This document shows, piece by piece, positions 10,592-19,676 of a stretch of 64,000 nt of DNA; position 1 is the first letter of the stretch; the number at the start of each line of letters is the position of its first letter. The translations under genes and the position numbers were made by a program. Where the stretch lies: the NCBI GenBank assembly GCA_016617495.1, contig WYCU01000005.1:124001-188000 (forward strand), in the 5' to 3' direction. This DNA is from Azonexaceae bacterium s22. Its GTDB lineage: Bacteria; Pseudomonadota; Gammaproteobacteria; Burkholderiales; Rhodocyclaceae. The notes beneath the pieces were generated by a model that was given only the letters and a program-made list of their open reading frames with translations, searched no databases and was not told the origin of the DNA.

Positions 10592-11907
10592 GCGATACCC
10601 CCTACGACGAACATTTCGTCTCCTGGTTCCGGGCCGTCACGCCCTACATCAACGCCTTCCGGGGCAAGACCTTCGTCATCGCCTTTGGCGGCAAGGCGGT
10701 GCAAAGCGAGTTCGTCAAGACGCTGGCCTATGACGTCAATCTGCTGGCCAGCCTGGGGATTCGCCTGGTGCTGGTGCATGGCGCGCGCCCGCAGATCGAG
10801 GAAGAACTGCGCGAAAAGAACCTGGAATCGAAATACCACCGGGGTTACCGGATTACCGATGCCGAGGCGCTCGACTGCGTGCTCGACGCGGTCGGCAGCG
10901 TTTATCTCGAAATCGAGGCCATGCTGTCGCAGGGTTTGCCGAACACGCCGATGGCCAACAGCCGGATTCGCGTCATTGGCGGCAATTTCGTGACCGGCCA
11001 GCCGATTGGCGTGCTCGACGGCATCGACATGCAATATGCCGGCAAGGTCCGCAAGGTCGATGCAGAGGGGATCAACGCCCAGCTCGGTCTCGGCAACATC
11101 GTGCTGCTCAACTGCGAAGGTCCGTCGCCAACCGGCGAAATCTTCAACCTGCAGATGGAAGAGGCTGCGGAAGCCATCGCCATGGCGATCAAGGCGGACA
11201 AGCTGGTTTATCTGACCGACAGCCGCGGCGTGACCGACAAGGGGGGCGAACTGCTCGACGCCATGACCGCCGATGAAGCCTCCCAGCTGCTGCGCGACGC
11301 CGACTGGCTGACCGCCGACATCATGCGTTACCTGCCCTGCGCGGTACGGGCGAGCAGCGGCGGTGTCGGGCGGGTGCACCTGATCGGCTTCGAGCAGGAC
11401 GGCGCCCTGCTGCGCGAACTGTTTACCCACGATGGCGTCGGCACGGTCATTACCCGCGAATCGCTGGAAAACATCCGCGAAGCCAAGCCCGACGACATCG
11501 CCGCGCTGATCGCGCTGATCGAGCCGATGGAACAGGAGGGCATCCTCGTCCATCGTCCGCGCGAACTGCTGGAACGCGAAATCGACCGCTTCTCCATCAT
11601 GCTGCACGACGGCATCATCGTCGGCTGCGCCGCGCTGTATCAGCATTCCGACGAGGAAGCGGAGCTGGCCTGTCTGGCGGTCAATCCGGATCATCGGGAA
11701 TGGGGCTACGGCGAACAGCTCATGAAGCGCATCGAAAAACGTGCGCGCAAAGCGGGCATCCGCCGCCTGTTTGTGCTTACCACGCGCACCGAACACTGGT
11801 TCGTCGAGCGCGGTTTCCGGCGCGGTACGGTCGATGACCTGCCGGCGGGCAAGCGCGACATGTACAACTACCAGCGCCGCTCCAAGGTGCTGTTCAAAAC
11901 CTTATAA
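10588..11907 (+). CDS. argA: N-acetylglutamate synthase (amino-acid acetyltransferase)
   Basis: First step of arginine synthesis: acetyl-CoA plus glutamate gives N-acetylglutamate. The 439-residue product has the classical two-domain layout, an amino-acid-kinase-like domain (about 1-290, with [12 protein letters not shown] and [12 protein letters not shown]) followed by a GNAT acetyltransferase domain ([19 protein letters not shown]). The start ATG overlaps the stop of the PPK2 gene by 4 bp, so translation is probably coupled. The kinase-like domain is normally the arginine feedback sensor. Confidence 0.95.
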   Translation: MSDTPYDEHFVSWFRAVTPYINAFRGKTFVIAFGGKAVQSEFVKTLAYDVNLLASLGIRLVLVHGARPQIEEELREKNLESKYHRGYRITDAEALDCVLDAVGSVYLEIEAMLSQGLPNTPMANSRIRVIGGNFVTGQPIGVLDGIDMQYAGKVRKVDAEGINAQLGLGNIVLLNCEGPSPTGEIFNLQMEEAAEAIAMAIKADKLVYLTDSRGVTDKGGELLDAMTADEASQLLRDADWLTADIMRYLPCAVRASSGGVGRVHLIGFEQDGALLRELFTHDGVGTVITRESLENIREAKPDDIAALIALIEPMEQEGILVHRPRELLEREIDRFSIMLHDGIIVGCAALYQHSDEEAELACLAVNPDHREWGYGEQLMKRIEKRARKAGIRRLFVLTTRTEHWFVERGFRRGTVDDLPAGKRDMYNYQRRSKVLFKTL

Positions 11908-11935
11908 TCGCGGCATTCATTCCACGGAGTTTTTC

Positions 11936-12208
11936 ATGGCACGTACCGTCAATTGCATCAAGCTCGGCCGCGAGGCCGAAGGGCTCGACATGCCGCCCTA
12001 TCCGGGCGAGCTGGGCAAGCGCATTTTCGAGAATGTCTCGAAGGAAGCCTGGCAGCAGTGGATCAAGCTGCAGACGATGATCATCAACGAAAACCGTCTG
12101 AACCTGGTTGATGCCCGCCATCGCAAGTATCTGGCCGAACAGATCGAAAAGCATTTCTTCGGCGACGGCGCGGATCAGATCCAGGGCTACGTGCCTCCCA
12201 AGGCCTGA
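11936..12208 (+). CDS. yggX: Oxidative damage protection/Fe(2+)-trafficking protein
   Basis: 90-residue protein of the YggX family, which protects iron-sulfur clusters from oxidative damage. It starts [18 protein letters not shown], with the conserved Cys7, and continues with the [20 protein letters not shown] core; length matches E. coli YggX. It lies 28 bp after argA and is followed at once by an intrinsic terminator, so it closes the rsmE-pap-argA-yggX run. Confidence 0.95.
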   Translation: MARTVNCIKLGREAEGLDMPPYPGELGKRIFENVSKEAWQQWIKLQTMIINENRLNLVDARHRKYLAEQIEKHFFGDGADQIQGYVPPKA

Positions 12209-12230
12209 TCGGCCGCAAGCGCATCCCGAA

Positions 12231-12260
12231 ACACCCCGCTGCGGCGGGGTGTTTTGTTTT
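12231..12260 (+). terminator. Intrinsic terminator after yggX
   Basis: Stem CACCCCGC/GCGGGGTG around a 4-base loop, followed by TTTTGTTTT. It lies between the convergent ends of yggX and phoX and can serve the plus-strand operon; on the minus strand the U tract is missing. Confidence 0.85.
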
Positions 12261-14179
12261 CAGGCGAAGGATTTGCCGTCCATGCGGGTGATGGCCAAGG
12301 TGGCCGAACGCGGCCGGCCGCCGGTGGCCGCCGGGAACTGGTTGGCAGGCCAGGCCGACACGGCGGTCGGGTGCTGCGGGTCGGAGCGCTCGCTCGCCGT
12401 TTCGCCCGGGTGCTGGATATTGACGAAAAGCGTACGCCCGTCCGGCGTGGCCGTGATCCCGGTCAGTTCGCAGCCTTTCGGTCCCGTCAGGAAACGCCGC
12501 GTTTCGCGGCTGCGCGGATCGGCGACCAGCATCTGGTTGTTGCCCAGGCGGGCGTAGTCGCCCTTGTTCAGTGTGCTGGTTGAGACATCGGTCTGGATCC
12601 ACAGGCGCCCGCGCGGGTCCAGCCAGAGGCCGTCCGGGCTGCCGTAGGCATCGCCGCGGATCGAGCCCTGGCGTTGCGGGTCCGGGTGCTGCGGGTCTCC
12701 GGCCAGCGCAAAAACTTCCCAGTCAAAGGTCGTGGCGGCAGCGTCCGCGCTGCCTTCGCGCCAGCGCACGATGTGGCCGAAGATGTTGTCCCGCCGCGGG
12801 TTTGCTGCATCGGTGGCGGGGGCGCCGTCGCTGCCGCGTTTGCTGTTGTTGGTCAGTGTCACATAGGCCTCGTCGCTGCCCGGGCGCACGGCAATCCACT
12901 CCGGGCGGTCCAGCGGCGTGGCGCCAGCCAGATCGGCGGCCTGCCGGCAGCGGATCAGCACATCGCCCTGGTCGGCGAAGCCATTTGTCGCGGTCAACCC
13001 CCCTTTTGCATGCATTTCCCCATGGCGTAGCGGGAGCCAGCGGCCGTGTCCGTCGTCCTCGAACTGCGCAACGAAGAGCGTGCCATCATCGAGCAGGGCG
13101 CCGGGATCATCCATGCCGGTGCGCCACGGGCGGTGCGAAACGAACTTGTAGAGGTATTCAAAACGCTCGTCGTCGCCCATATACACCACGACCCGGCCGT
13201 CGCGGGCGAGCGTCACCGTCGCGCCCTCGTGCTTGAAGCGGCCCAGCGCAGTGCGCTTGACCGGCGCCCGGTCCGGATGCCAGGGATCGATCTCGACCAC
13301 CCAGCCAAAGCGGTTGGGCTCATTCGGGTGCCGGGTCGCGTCGAAACGTTCGTCGTGTTCGTGCCAGCGGAAGCCGAAGCCTTTTTCACTCAGGCCGTAG
13401 CGTTTCTGATCGGCGTCGGGTGCAGCCGGCCCGCGGAAATAGCCGTTGAAGTTTTCCTCGCAGGTCAGATAGGTGCCCCAGGGGGTCACGCCCATCGCGC
13501 AATTGTTCAGTGTCCCGAGGATGACCTCGCCGCGCGGGTCCATGGCCGTGCGCAGCAAGGCATTGCCGCGTGCCGGTCCGGCGATGCGGCAGGGCGTGCT
13601 GGCGGTGATGCGCCGGGCGTAGCCGGAAGGGCGAACGACCACCCAGTCCTTGCCTTCGCGGCGCACTTCGATGACCGAGACGCCATGGGCCGCCTGCGAT
13701 TTGGCGACTTTTTCGGGGCTCCAGCCCGCCATGCCGTCGCTGTGGAGCAGACCATCGTCGGTGTATTCATGGTTGATGCACATCAGCCCGTGCGTCGACG
13801 ATGGTTTGCCGCCGACCATGAACGGGAAAAAATGCATCCCGTCGTGGTGCATGCCCGCCTGCTGCAACTGGCGCGCCGCATCGTCGCTGGCATCGGCGGC
13901 GGCGCCAGGCCCCTCGGAGATCGCATCGCCCCAGGCGAAGAGCAGATCGGCACGAAAGCCTTCGGGCACCGTCACGGCATCGGCGGTGGACACCGGCACG
14001 CCGGTGAAATCGAACAAGGCACCGGCCGCACGGCCGCTCGCAGCGGCCAAGGCGCCCAAGGGCAGCGCCAGGGTGCCCGCGCCCAGCGTGGCCGCCGCCA
14101 GCAGGCGGCGGCGAATTGGGTTGCTCGGCAAATCGCCGGGGCTCTCTTGGGGGTCGATGTCAAAGCAGGTGTTTTTCAT
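12260..14179 (-). CDS. phoX: PhoX-family alkaline phosphatase (Tat-exported)
   Basis: 639-residue DUF839/PhoX protein, a calcium/iron-dependent periplasmic phosphatase family that releases phosphate from organic esters. The N-terminus has a twin-arginine signal (NPIRRRLLAAATLGAG) and an Ala-rich hydrophobic stretch ending near residue 50. PhoX landmarks include LMCINHEYTDDGL, the metal-site stretch GTYLTCEENFNGYF, and WIQTDVST near the end. It lies 22 bp downstream of a GNAT gene in the same orientation. I found no Pho-box-like sequence directly upstream, so PhoB control, if any, would come from further up. Exact substrate range is not visible. Confidence 0.9.
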   Translation of the reverse strand: MKNTCFDIDPQESPGDLPSNPIRRRLLAAATLGAGTLALPLGALAAASGRAAGALFDFTGVPVSTADAVTVPEGFRADLLFAWGDAISEGPGAAADASDDAARQLQQAGMHHDGMHFFPFMVGGKPSSTHGLMCINHEYTDDGLLHSDGMAGWSPEKVAKSQAAHGVSVIEVRREGKDWVVVRPSGYARRITASTPCRIAGPARGNALLRTAMDPRGEVILGTLNNCAMGVTPWGTYLTCEENFNGYFRGPAAPDADQKRYGLSEKGFGFRWHEHDERFDATRHPNEPNRFGWVVEIDPWHPDRAPVKRTALGRFKHEGATVTLARDGRVVVYMGDDERFEYLYKFVSHRPWRTGMDDPGALLDDGTLFVAQFEDDGHGRWLPLRHGEMHAKGGLTATNGFADQGDVLIRCRQAADLAGATPLDRPEWIAVRPGSDEAYVTLTNNSKRGSDGAPATDAANPRRDNIFGHIVRWREGSADAAATTFDWEVFALAGDPQHPDPQRQGSIRGDAYGSPDGLWLDPRGRLWIQTDVSTSTLNKGDYARLGNNQMLVADPRSRETRRFLTGPKGCELTGITATPDGRTLFVNIQHPGETASERSDPQHPTAVSAWPANQFPAATGGRPRSATLAITRMDGKSFA

Positions 14180-14201
14180 GACGGGATGGCGTCTTCAAAA
14201 A

Positions 14202-14654
14202 TTAAAAGCGGTAAAGCATCAGGTGGCGGCCGGCGACTTCGCTGCCGCGGATTTCCTTGAACCCCAGTTCGCGGAAACGCTTGGCCTTGGCCGTGGAAAC
14301 CAGAATGCGCCCGCTGCCGAAATGTCCGATAATCCAGGTCAGGCGCGCTTCCAGCAAGGCGCGGCCGATGCCCTGGCCGCGCTGCTCAGGCGCCACGGCG
14401 GAAAGATAGAGCAGGTGGGTCTTGGTGGCCCAGTCCGCGGCCTTGACCCCGCCCACAGCCAGCACCTGACCATCGCGCAGCGCCACGAAAAAGCGTCGGT
14501 AGAGCAGGCTGTCGTCCGGCACCAGTTCGCGCACGATGCGTTCGTGGCGGTAACGCTCCGGGTCGCCGAAGGCGTTTTCCAGCAAGGCCGCGCTGGCCGC
14601 CTGACGTGCCGGATCGCCCCCATCCAGCGGGACGATGGCGAAATCGGGTTTCAT
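14202..14654 (-). CDS. GNAT-family N-acetyltransferase
   Basis: 150-residue acetyltransferase of unknown substrate, start ATG 14654 (MKPDFAIVPLDG). The acetyl-CoA-binding motif A reads VAPEQRGQGIGRALLEARL, preceded by a beta strand LLYLSAVA. The end is KRFRELGFKEIRG, the usual GNAT substrate-side strand. The start overlaps the stop of the small Cys protein upstream by 4 bp (ATGA), suggesting translational coupling. The open frame extends far upstream in the same register but only this part is homologous. Confidence 0.85.
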   Translation of the reverse strand: MKPDFAIVPLDGGDPARQAASAALLENAFGDPERYRHERIVRELVPDDSLLYRRFFVALRDGQVLAVGGVKAADWATKTHLLYLSAVAPEQRGQGIGRALLEARLTWIIGHFGSGRILVSTAKAKRFRELGFKEIRGSEVAGRHLMLYRF

Positions 14655-14899
14655 CGGGCCTCGCCCGTCTTCAGCGGATAAAGGCGGCGCACCGTGCTGA
14701 GATCGGCCATGCGGCGGGCGTGCTCCCGATTCTGCGAGGTGGTCTGGCGGCCGAACTCGTCGCGTTCGGCGGGCGGCCGACGGGCGGCATCGATGGTCCG
14801 CAGGCAGCGCCAGCGGAACCCGTGGCGAGTCTGGTAACGGCGCATCTGCTCGCGCGGATGATGGGTTCTGCAGCAATAACAATAGACCGTGTCTGCCAT
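14651..14899 (-). CDS. Small conserved Cys-rich protein, function unknown
   Basis: 82-residue basic protein starting MADTVYCYCCRTHHP. Three cysteines and two histidines in the first 14 residues, plus a Cys at about 32, suggest a small zinc-binding knuckle; the rest is Arg-rich. Its stop overlaps the GNAT start by 4 bp, and it lies 66 bp downstream of the patatin gene in the same orientation. I do not recognise the family. The coupling and the plausible Cys/His spacing support a real gene rather than a shadow frame. Confidence 0.65.
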   Translation of the reverse strand: MADTVYCYCCRTHHPREQMRRYQTRHGFRWRCLRTIDAARRPPAERDEFGRQTTSQNREHARRMADLSTVRRLYPLKTGEAR

Positions 14900-14965
14900 C
14901 GCATTCTCCCTTGAGGTTGGGCGGCAGCATGCCCAGCGTGCGTGACAGGACGATGACAGCAGGAT

Positions 14966-16006
14966 TCAGTAGAACAGGCTGGCGAGGTCCAGGGAACTGC
15001 GGGTGCCCACGGCAGCACGGTGTTCGGCCAGCCAGGCCTGGGCATGGGCGCGCCCGTCGTCGCGCAGACGGTTGAAGAAGGGCAGATTGACGGTCAGGCG
15101 CGTAGCCGAAGGCAGCTCGCGCATCAGCGCATCGGCGGAGATCGCATGGAAGCGCGTGTTGGCTAGGCGCGCCTCCAACTGGTTTTCGACCAGCCAGCGC
15201 GGTTGCCACCAGGCTCGCGGTGCCTCGCGGATCTGGTCCTGCAAATGCGCGAACATGCGCATCTCGCGCAGAAACGTGTTGTTGAAGGCCAACTCCTGCA
15301 GGCGATGGCGAATTTCCTGCGCGCTGGTCGGCGTTTCACCGAACTTCAAGGGGCTGAGCAACACCAGCAGGATGTCGCGCGCCGGACACTCGTAAAACAG
15401 CGGAAAGACTGCCGGGTTGGCGCTGTAGCCGCCATCCCAGTAGGGTTCGCCGTCAATCGTTACGGTATGGTGAATGGTCGGCAGGCAGGCCGAAGCCAGT
15501 ACGGCGTCCAGCGACAGCTCGGGGTTGCGGAAGATTTTCAGCTTGCCGGAATTGGCATGCGTGGCGGCGATGAACAGACGCAACGGGCAGTTACGGCGCA
15601 GCGCCGCGAAATCGATCTGTTCGGCGAGGATGTCGCGCAAGGGATTCAGGTCAAAGGGATTGAGCTGGGCTGGCGAAAGATGCTCGCTCATTTGCAGAAA
15701 GAGCTTCAGCGCCGGCGCCAACTGCGGGTTGGCCGGATCGGCATCCACCGACTCAAAAGGCGAACTTGCCGCCACCGCTTCCCAGAAGGCAGCAAGTGCT
15801 GCGCGCGCCCCATCCCGCCCGCCGCGCCGCCAACCCTCGGCCAGGCAAATCGCATTCATCGCCCCGGCGCTGGTCCCGCTGACCCCATCGAACCCAAACT
15901 CCCCGTCCTCCAGCAGCGCATCCAGCACCCCCCAGGTGAACGCCCCGTGCGCGCCACCGCCTTGGAGGGCAAGATTGAGCAAGGGTACCGAAGTGGCATC
16001 GCGCAT
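14966..16006 (-). CDS. Patatin-like phospholipase
   Basis: 346-residue acyl hydrolase of the bacterial patatin family. The oxyanion loop LALQGGGAHGAF, the nucleophile elbow GVSGTSAGAMNA (GxSxG) and the catalytic Asp in YWDGGYSANP form the Ser-Asp dyad. There is no signal peptide, so a cytoplasmic or injected lipase acting on phospholipids is likely. A copy of the dispersed repeat (R2) begins 5 bp upstream of the start codon and therefore makes up the leader. Related patatins in polyhydroxyalkanoate producers act on lipids or granules, but nothing here shows the substrate. Confidence 0.9.
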   Translation of the reverse strand: MRDATSVPLLNLALQGGGAHGAFTWGVLDALLEDGEFGFDGVSGTSAGAMNAICLAEGWRRGGRDGARAALAAFWEAVAASSPFESVDADPANPQLAPALKLFLQMSEHLSPAQLNPFDLNPLRDILAEQIDFAALRRNCPLRLFIAATHANSGKLKIFRNPELSLDAVLASACLPTIHHTVTIDGEPYWDGGYSANPAVFPLFYECPARDILLVLLSPLKFGETPTSAQEIRHRLQELAFNNTFLREMRMFAHLQDQIREAPRAWWQPRWLVENQLEARLANTRFHAISADALMRELPSATRLTVNLPFFNRLRDDGRAHAQAWLAEHRAAVGTRSSLDLASLFY

Positions 16007-16010
16007 TTGA

Positions 16011-16042
16011 AAAAGGCCCGTTTTTTAAGGTCGACCGCGACA
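16011..16042 (+). repeat. Dispersed repeat, copy R2 (upstream of patatin)
   Basis: T6 tract followed by AAGGTCGACCGCGACA. The outer tract is replaced by an A5 run, so this copy is shorter and more divergent than R1 or R3. It lies immediately in front of the patatin start, in the same orientation relative to that gene as R1 has to pyk and R3 to pstB. Confidence 0.7.
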
Positions 16043-16155
16043 GACTAGCAGGAAAGCGAGGCATGTGGCTCGGCCGCCGGCCAGGCGCCGATCGTGTTTT
16101 CAGATCAGCCTGTGTGAAGCGATTGAATCCGGTGTAGCGCGTGCCGTTATCCAAT

Positions 16156-16184
16156 TTGTCATTGGCAGGAAACGGAAATATCCT
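16156..16184 (+). promoter_or_regulatory. Candidate sigma-70 promoter
   Basis: TTGTCA, a 17-bp spacer and TATCCT form a good sigma-70 promoter in front of the HAD gene. Transcription would begin near 16191, almost on top of a strong GGAG ribosome site for a short upstream reading frame. The region is A/T-rich compared with its surroundings. Confidence 0.5.
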
Positions 16185-16198
16185 AATTTAGGAGCAGG

Positions 16199-16288
16199 AT
16201 GAACTTCGAGGGTGTGGTTGTGAGCGCATTCCCCAAAAATTCAAGTCATGTTGCCAAGGTTGGGTGGGCTAATGTACCCCAGCCGTGA
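16199..16288 (+). CDS. Possible 29-codon leader ORF overlapping the HAD gene
   Basis: ATG at 16199 is preceded by TAGGAGCAGG, a much better ribosome site than that of either HAD start. The frame runs 29 codons (MNFEGVVVSAF...) and stops 17 bp inside the HAD coding region. It could couple translation to the HAD gene, be a true micropeptide, or be what remains of an older start. No homology is recognised; support is only the ribosome site and the promoter spacing. Confidence 0.3.
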   Translation: MNFEGVVVSAFPKNSSHVAKVGWANVPQP

Positions 16289-16991
16289 CCGGCTCGTGAT
16301 TTTCGATGCCGATGGCACCCTGATCGATAGCTTTCCAGTCGTGGAGCATGCGTTCATGCTTCATGGCATGGATATAGGGGATCTCAAACGTTTTCAGCGG
16401 CGGCGCAAATTACTGAAATACATTGGTGGGCTGCGAGAGTTCCCGAGAAACCTTCGGCAGCAGTTGGGCAAGGCAAATCGCAAGCGCTTTAAACATACCT
16501 TGACCGATGTTTACCGGAGTGCGGCAGAGCCGTTTCCGGGAATGGTCTCATTGCTGAAGCAGTTGATTGCGGTGCCTGATATTCGCGTCGGGATCGTTTC
16601 TCGAAATGTCACGATGGAGCCTGAGGAAACGCTGAGGATTGTATTGGATCGTTTTGGGGTCGACAGCCGCGCTTTGGATTTTTTGCGCTGTATCCCTCAT
16701 GGCGATGGTAAGGCATCAGAATTTCGTGCGATCCGCGAGCGATTTGCGGTCAACCCTTTACGTTCTTTCGCCTGTGGTGATGAATATCGCGATTACGCCG
16801 ACGCAAGCTCATCTGGTATGCACGCCATCATCGCGTCATTTGGCTTCGAGGATCACGGGCGGCTGGTGAGTGATTACAACGTCCCACCAGAACTGGTGGC
16901 CAGAACGCCACGCGAACTGACCTATCTGCTTCGCCATGCGCTCGATTTATTGGGCCCAGGTGAGGGCAACGTACATTGCTCGGACATATGA
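16272..16991 (+). CDS. HAD-superfamily hydrolase
   Basis: 239-residue haloacid dehalogenase-type phosphatase, similar in layout to phosphoglycolate phosphatases. Motif I is IFDADGTLIDSF with the nucleophile Asp, motif II VSRN, the motif III lysine lies in HGDGKASEFRA, and motif IV is ACGDEYRDYADAS. An alpha-helical cap lies between motifs I and II. The start is uncertain between 16248 and 16272; neither has a strong ribosome site, and I choose 16272 because the conserved part begins right after it. It opens a less GC-rich three-gene block. Confidence 0.82.
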   Translation: MYPSRDRLVIFDADGTLIDSFPVVEHAFMLHGMDIGDLKRFQRRRKLLKYIGGLREFPRNLRQQLGKANRKRFKHTLTDVYRSAAEPFPGMVSLLKQLIAVPDIRVGIVSRNVTMEPEETLRIVLDRFGVDSRALDFLRCIPHGDGKASEFRAIRERFAVNPLRSFACGDEYRDYADASSSGMHAIIASFGFEDHGRLVSDYNVPPELVARTPRELTYLLRHALDLLGPGEGNVHCSDI

Positions 16992-17251
16992 CTGCAACAT
17001 GGGGGCCACATAATGTCGTGATGTGCCCATTTAATGCGCAGGAAATAGAGTTGGACTATCTACAACATGAACGACTTCTCCGGCAAGCTCAACTGCTTTG
17101 TCAGGCGAACGAAATAAGCATTCGGCCTTACGGGTCCGCCTGGTGGTTGGTTGGGAGAGGGGTTAGCCTCGTCGTCAGCCAGCTTGAAGGCCTTAGCCCC
17201 TCACACTTGGCGCGATTCAAGATCGTCGAGCGCCCGTCAATGGCGCCCTAA
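16988..17251 (+). CDS. Small hypothetical protein
   Basis: 87 residues from ATG 16988 (MTATWGPHNVVM), which overlaps the HAD stop in an ATGA junction. The sequence has an amphipathic helix (YLQHERLLRQAQLLCQANE) followed by a beta-rich part IRPYGSAWWLVGRG and VSLVVSQL. No family is recognised. The coupling to the HAD gene and the protein-like second half argue for a real gene; the odd composition fits a transferred segment. Confidence 0.55.
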   Translation: MTATWGPHNVVMCPFNAQEIELDYLQHERLLRQAQLLCQANEISIRPYGSAWWLVGRGVSLVVSQLEGLSPSHLARFKIVERPSMAP

Positions 17252-17330
17252 AGAACAAGGTGGGTTGGGCGGTGTGGCCTTCTTGGCCACCAGTTTTGGC
17301 GTTCATTGTTGCCGTTATTGAAAGAATGCT

Positions 17331-18092
17331 ATGCGTCCTGTAAATGTACGGACTCAGATTCGTATTTCTTGCATTATTTGCGCCTTCAATGAAGCCCCCA
17401 GGATTGCTGCGGTTCTTCGTGTTGCCGTGGGGCACCCGCTGCTGCATGAAGTCATTGTCGTCAATGACGGTTCGACGGACGATACAGCGGCTGTTGCCAG
17501 GCAATTTCCCACAATCAAGCTCATTTCGTCCTCAACCAATCGTGGCAAGAGCGCTGCAATGGCAACCGGTATCGAAGCGGCCGAGGACGATTTGTTGATG
17601 TTTCTGGATGCTGATCTGATGGGGCTGAGTGCAGACGACATCAGTGCACTGGCGGTACCGGTTGTGTCTGGCGAGGTTGAAGTTAGCATCAGCTTGCGGC
17701 GAAATAGCTTGTCGATATTTCGCGCTATTGGCCTGGATTTTGTGTCCGGAGAACGCGTGATTAGAAAGGAATTGTTGGGTGGCCTGCTAGAGGATATTCG
17801 GCGGTTGCCACGTTTCGGTGTCGAAGTGTTTATGAACCGGCATATCATTCAGCGCCGACTGGCGGTTGCGGTGATACGCTGGCCCGCAGTGAGCCAATCA
17901 AGAAAGACTGAAAAACTGGGCCTGTTGCGAGGTTCTCTCGCGGAATGGCGCATGGTCTGCGATTTGCTGACAGTGGTTCACCCGAGTGTTTTGGTTTTGC
18001 AGAGTTGTCAGTTGATCTCTCTGCAGGTTAATCGTCGTGGTGCGCTCAAGACCGCTTTGGCCGTGCTCAATCCTGGCTTCGGTACGCGGTAA
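17331..18092 (+). CDS. GT2-family glycosyltransferase
   Basis: 253-residue GT-A-fold enzyme, probably transferring a sugar from a nucleotide donor to a lipid or glycan. It shows IRISCIICAFNEAPRI, the donor-binding VVNDGSTDDT and the metal-binding LMFLDADLMG (DxD type). It is similar in size to dolichyl-phosphate-mannose-synthase-like bacterial proteins, but has no C-terminal membrane segments. Codon use is visibly less GC-rich than in flanking genes. Acceptor and sugar are unknown. Confidence 0.82.
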   Translation: MRPVNVRTQIRISCIICAFNEAPRIAAVLRVAVGHPLLHEVIVVNDGSTDDTAAVARQFPTIKLISSSTNRGKSAAMATGIEAAEDDLLMFLDADLMGLSADDISALAVPVVSGEVEVSISLRRNSLSIFRAIGLDFVSGERVIRKELLGGLLEDIRRLPRFGVEVFMNRHIIQRRLAVAVIRWPAVSQSRKTEKLGLLRGSLAEWRMVCDLLTVVHPSVLVLQSCQLISLQVNRRGALKTALAVLNPGFGTR

Positions 18093-18191
18093 GCGTAATC
18101 TTGGGTGCGCAGCAATCGTTGGTCGTTCAGGACGAAGCAGTCCGATGCTAAGTCACACATTGCCAACTCTTGTTCTCACAACAACCAGCGC

Positions 18192-18215
18192 AAAAAAAGC
18201 CCGGCCAGGCCGGGC
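18192..18215 (-). terminator. Intrinsic terminator downstream of phasin-like gene
   Basis: Read on the minus strand, GCCCGGCC and GGCCGGGC arms are followed by seven T residues. It lies 42 bp after the stop of the phasin-like gene and separates it from the convergent GT2 gene. Confidence 0.8.
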
Positions 18216-18256
18216 ATAAAGGAGAGATCGTGGGTCCCTCGCGCGGGATGGGTTAT

Positions 18257-18820
18257 CTAGCGATGCGTTGTGCGGCCCCGCCCATTTGGCCTTGTTGTGC
18301 GGTGGTTTTCGGTGAGGGTTTCGGCGACCTGATGCAGGTTGTCTTCGGCCAGTTGTACGGTTTCGATGGCGGCGGCGCTCATGCCGTGCAGGGTGGTTTC
18401 GGCGCTTTCGAGCGAGGTGCGCAGGGCGGCGAGAGCGATTTCGCCTTCCCACGGGCTGCTTTGCTCGGCGTGGTGAATCCACGAATAGACGAGCAGGTCG
18501 AACAGGCGGACCTGCGCTTCGGCGGTGCGGATCAGGGCTTGGTGCGTGTCGGCGAGGATGGTGCTGGCGGCATCGAGCAGGCGCGACTGGCGGGCGCTGC
18601 CTTCGAGCCAGAGTACGGCCGGAAATTGGGCCAGGCTATCGATCTGGCCATGGCCGAACTGGGCGAGTTGCTTGCTGCCGTGATGCAGCGTATCGCGACC
18701 GGCGGCGGCGAAGACTTCGGAGAGCCGCTGGCTGGCAGTCAGGTACGCCGTGGACAGGCCGAGCAGATTGTTCAGCGTCTGCTCGCGGCTATGGTGTAGC
18801 AGTTCCTGCGATACGTACAT
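18257..18820 (-). CDS. Phasin-family-like protein
   Basis: 187-residue, almost entirely helical protein without signal peptide (MYVSQELLHHSREQTLNNLL...). The amphipathic heptad pattern, the size and repeated Ala/Gln/Leu-rich helices resemble phasins, which coat polyhydroxyalkanoate granules. The evidence is composition and architecture rather than a strict motif, so another helical surface protein is possible. It stands alone with its own terminator, 62 bp downstream of rpiA in the same orientation. Confidence 0.6.
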   Translation of the reverse strand: MYVSQELLHHSREQTLNNLLGLSTAYLTASQRLSEVFAAAGRDTLHHGSKQLAQFGHGQIDSLAQFPAVLWLEGSARQSRLLDAASTILADTHQALIRTAEAQVRLFDLLVYSWIHHAEQSSPWEGEIALAALRTSLESAETTLHGMSAAAIETVQLAEDNLHQVAETLTENHRTTRPNGRGRTTHR

Positions 18821-18882
18821 GGCGCGCTCCCGGCGACATTGGATGCCGCCAGATTAGCGCCGCTGTGTGACAGGAAAATGAA

Positions 18883-19554
18883 TCAGGCCGTGAAGGTTTC
18901 GACGCCGCTTTCCGTCCCCAACAGCAGGACGTTGGCGGGGCGCAGGGCGAACAGCCCGTTGGTGACGACGCCGGTGATCTGGTTGATCTGCGCTTCCAGC
19001 CCCTTGGGATCGGTGATGGCGAGGCCTTTGACGTCGAGGATGACGTTGCCGTTGTCGGTGACAAAGCCTTCGCGCAGCACCGGCGTACCGCCGAGCTTCT
19101 GCAGTTCGCGGGCGACATGGGCGCGGGCCATGGGAATGACTTCCACCGGCAGCGGGAATTTGCCCATGACCGGGACGCGCTTGCTGGCGTCGCAGATGCA
19201 GACGAAGGTGGTGGCCACGGCAGCGACGATCTTCTCGCGCGTCAGCGCGCCGCCGCCGCCCTTGATCATGTTGAGGCCGGCGTCGATTTCGTCGGCACCA
19301 TCCACATAGACCGGGATGTCGCTCACGTCGTTGAGATCGAAGACCGGAATGCCGTGCCCTTCCAGGCGCTTGCGCGTGGCTTCCGAACTGGCGACGGCAC
19401 CTTTGTAGCGATCCTTGATCCTGGCCAGTGCATCGATGAAAAAGTTGGCGGTGGAGCCAGTGCCGACGCCGATGATGCTGCCGGCAGGCGCGTTTTGCGC
19501 CACGTAGTCGGCCGCGGCTTGCGCGACGGCCTGCTTGAGTTCGTCTTGGGTCAT
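18883..19554 (-). CDS. rpiA: Ribose-5-phosphate isomerase A
   Basis: Interconverts ribose 5-phosphate and ribulose 5-phosphate. The 223-residue product has the RpiA signatures [16 protein letters not shown] (phosphate loop), VDGADEID with the catalytic acid, and [12 protein letters not shown] with the catalytic lysine. The length equals the family norm. It is divergent from the histone-like gene and functionally complements the transketolase at the left of the window. Confidence 0.97.
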   Translation of the reverse strand: MTQDELKQAVAQAAADYVAQNAPAGSIIGVGTGSTANFFIDALARIKDRYKGAVASSEATRKRLEGHGIPVFDLNDVSDIPVYVDGADEIDAGLNMIKGGGGALTREKIVAAVATTFVCICDASKRVPVMGKFPLPVEVIPMARAHVARELQKLGGTPVLREGFVTDNGNVILDVKGLAITDPKGLEAQINQITGVVTNGLFALRPANVLLLGTESGVETFTA

Positions 19555-19676
19555 GGGGCTGTTTCCTTGGAGGTGGTTTTGGGCGAATTTTACCCGGCTG
19601 AAAGTGTCAAAAAAGTTTAATTTTTGGCGCCTCCGAAATCGATAAACTCGTCATACGGTTTTTTTAGGAGAGAACC

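Noticed and set aside
12260-14230. Pho box upstream of phoX
   Set aside because: Looked for CTGTCAT-N4-CTGTCAT on both strands in the short upstream region; nothing close.
18093-18190. Possible small RNA or tRNA between GT2 and the phasin terminator
   Set aside because: No cloverleaf or conserved arms could be folded by eye; only the minus-strand terminator is clear.
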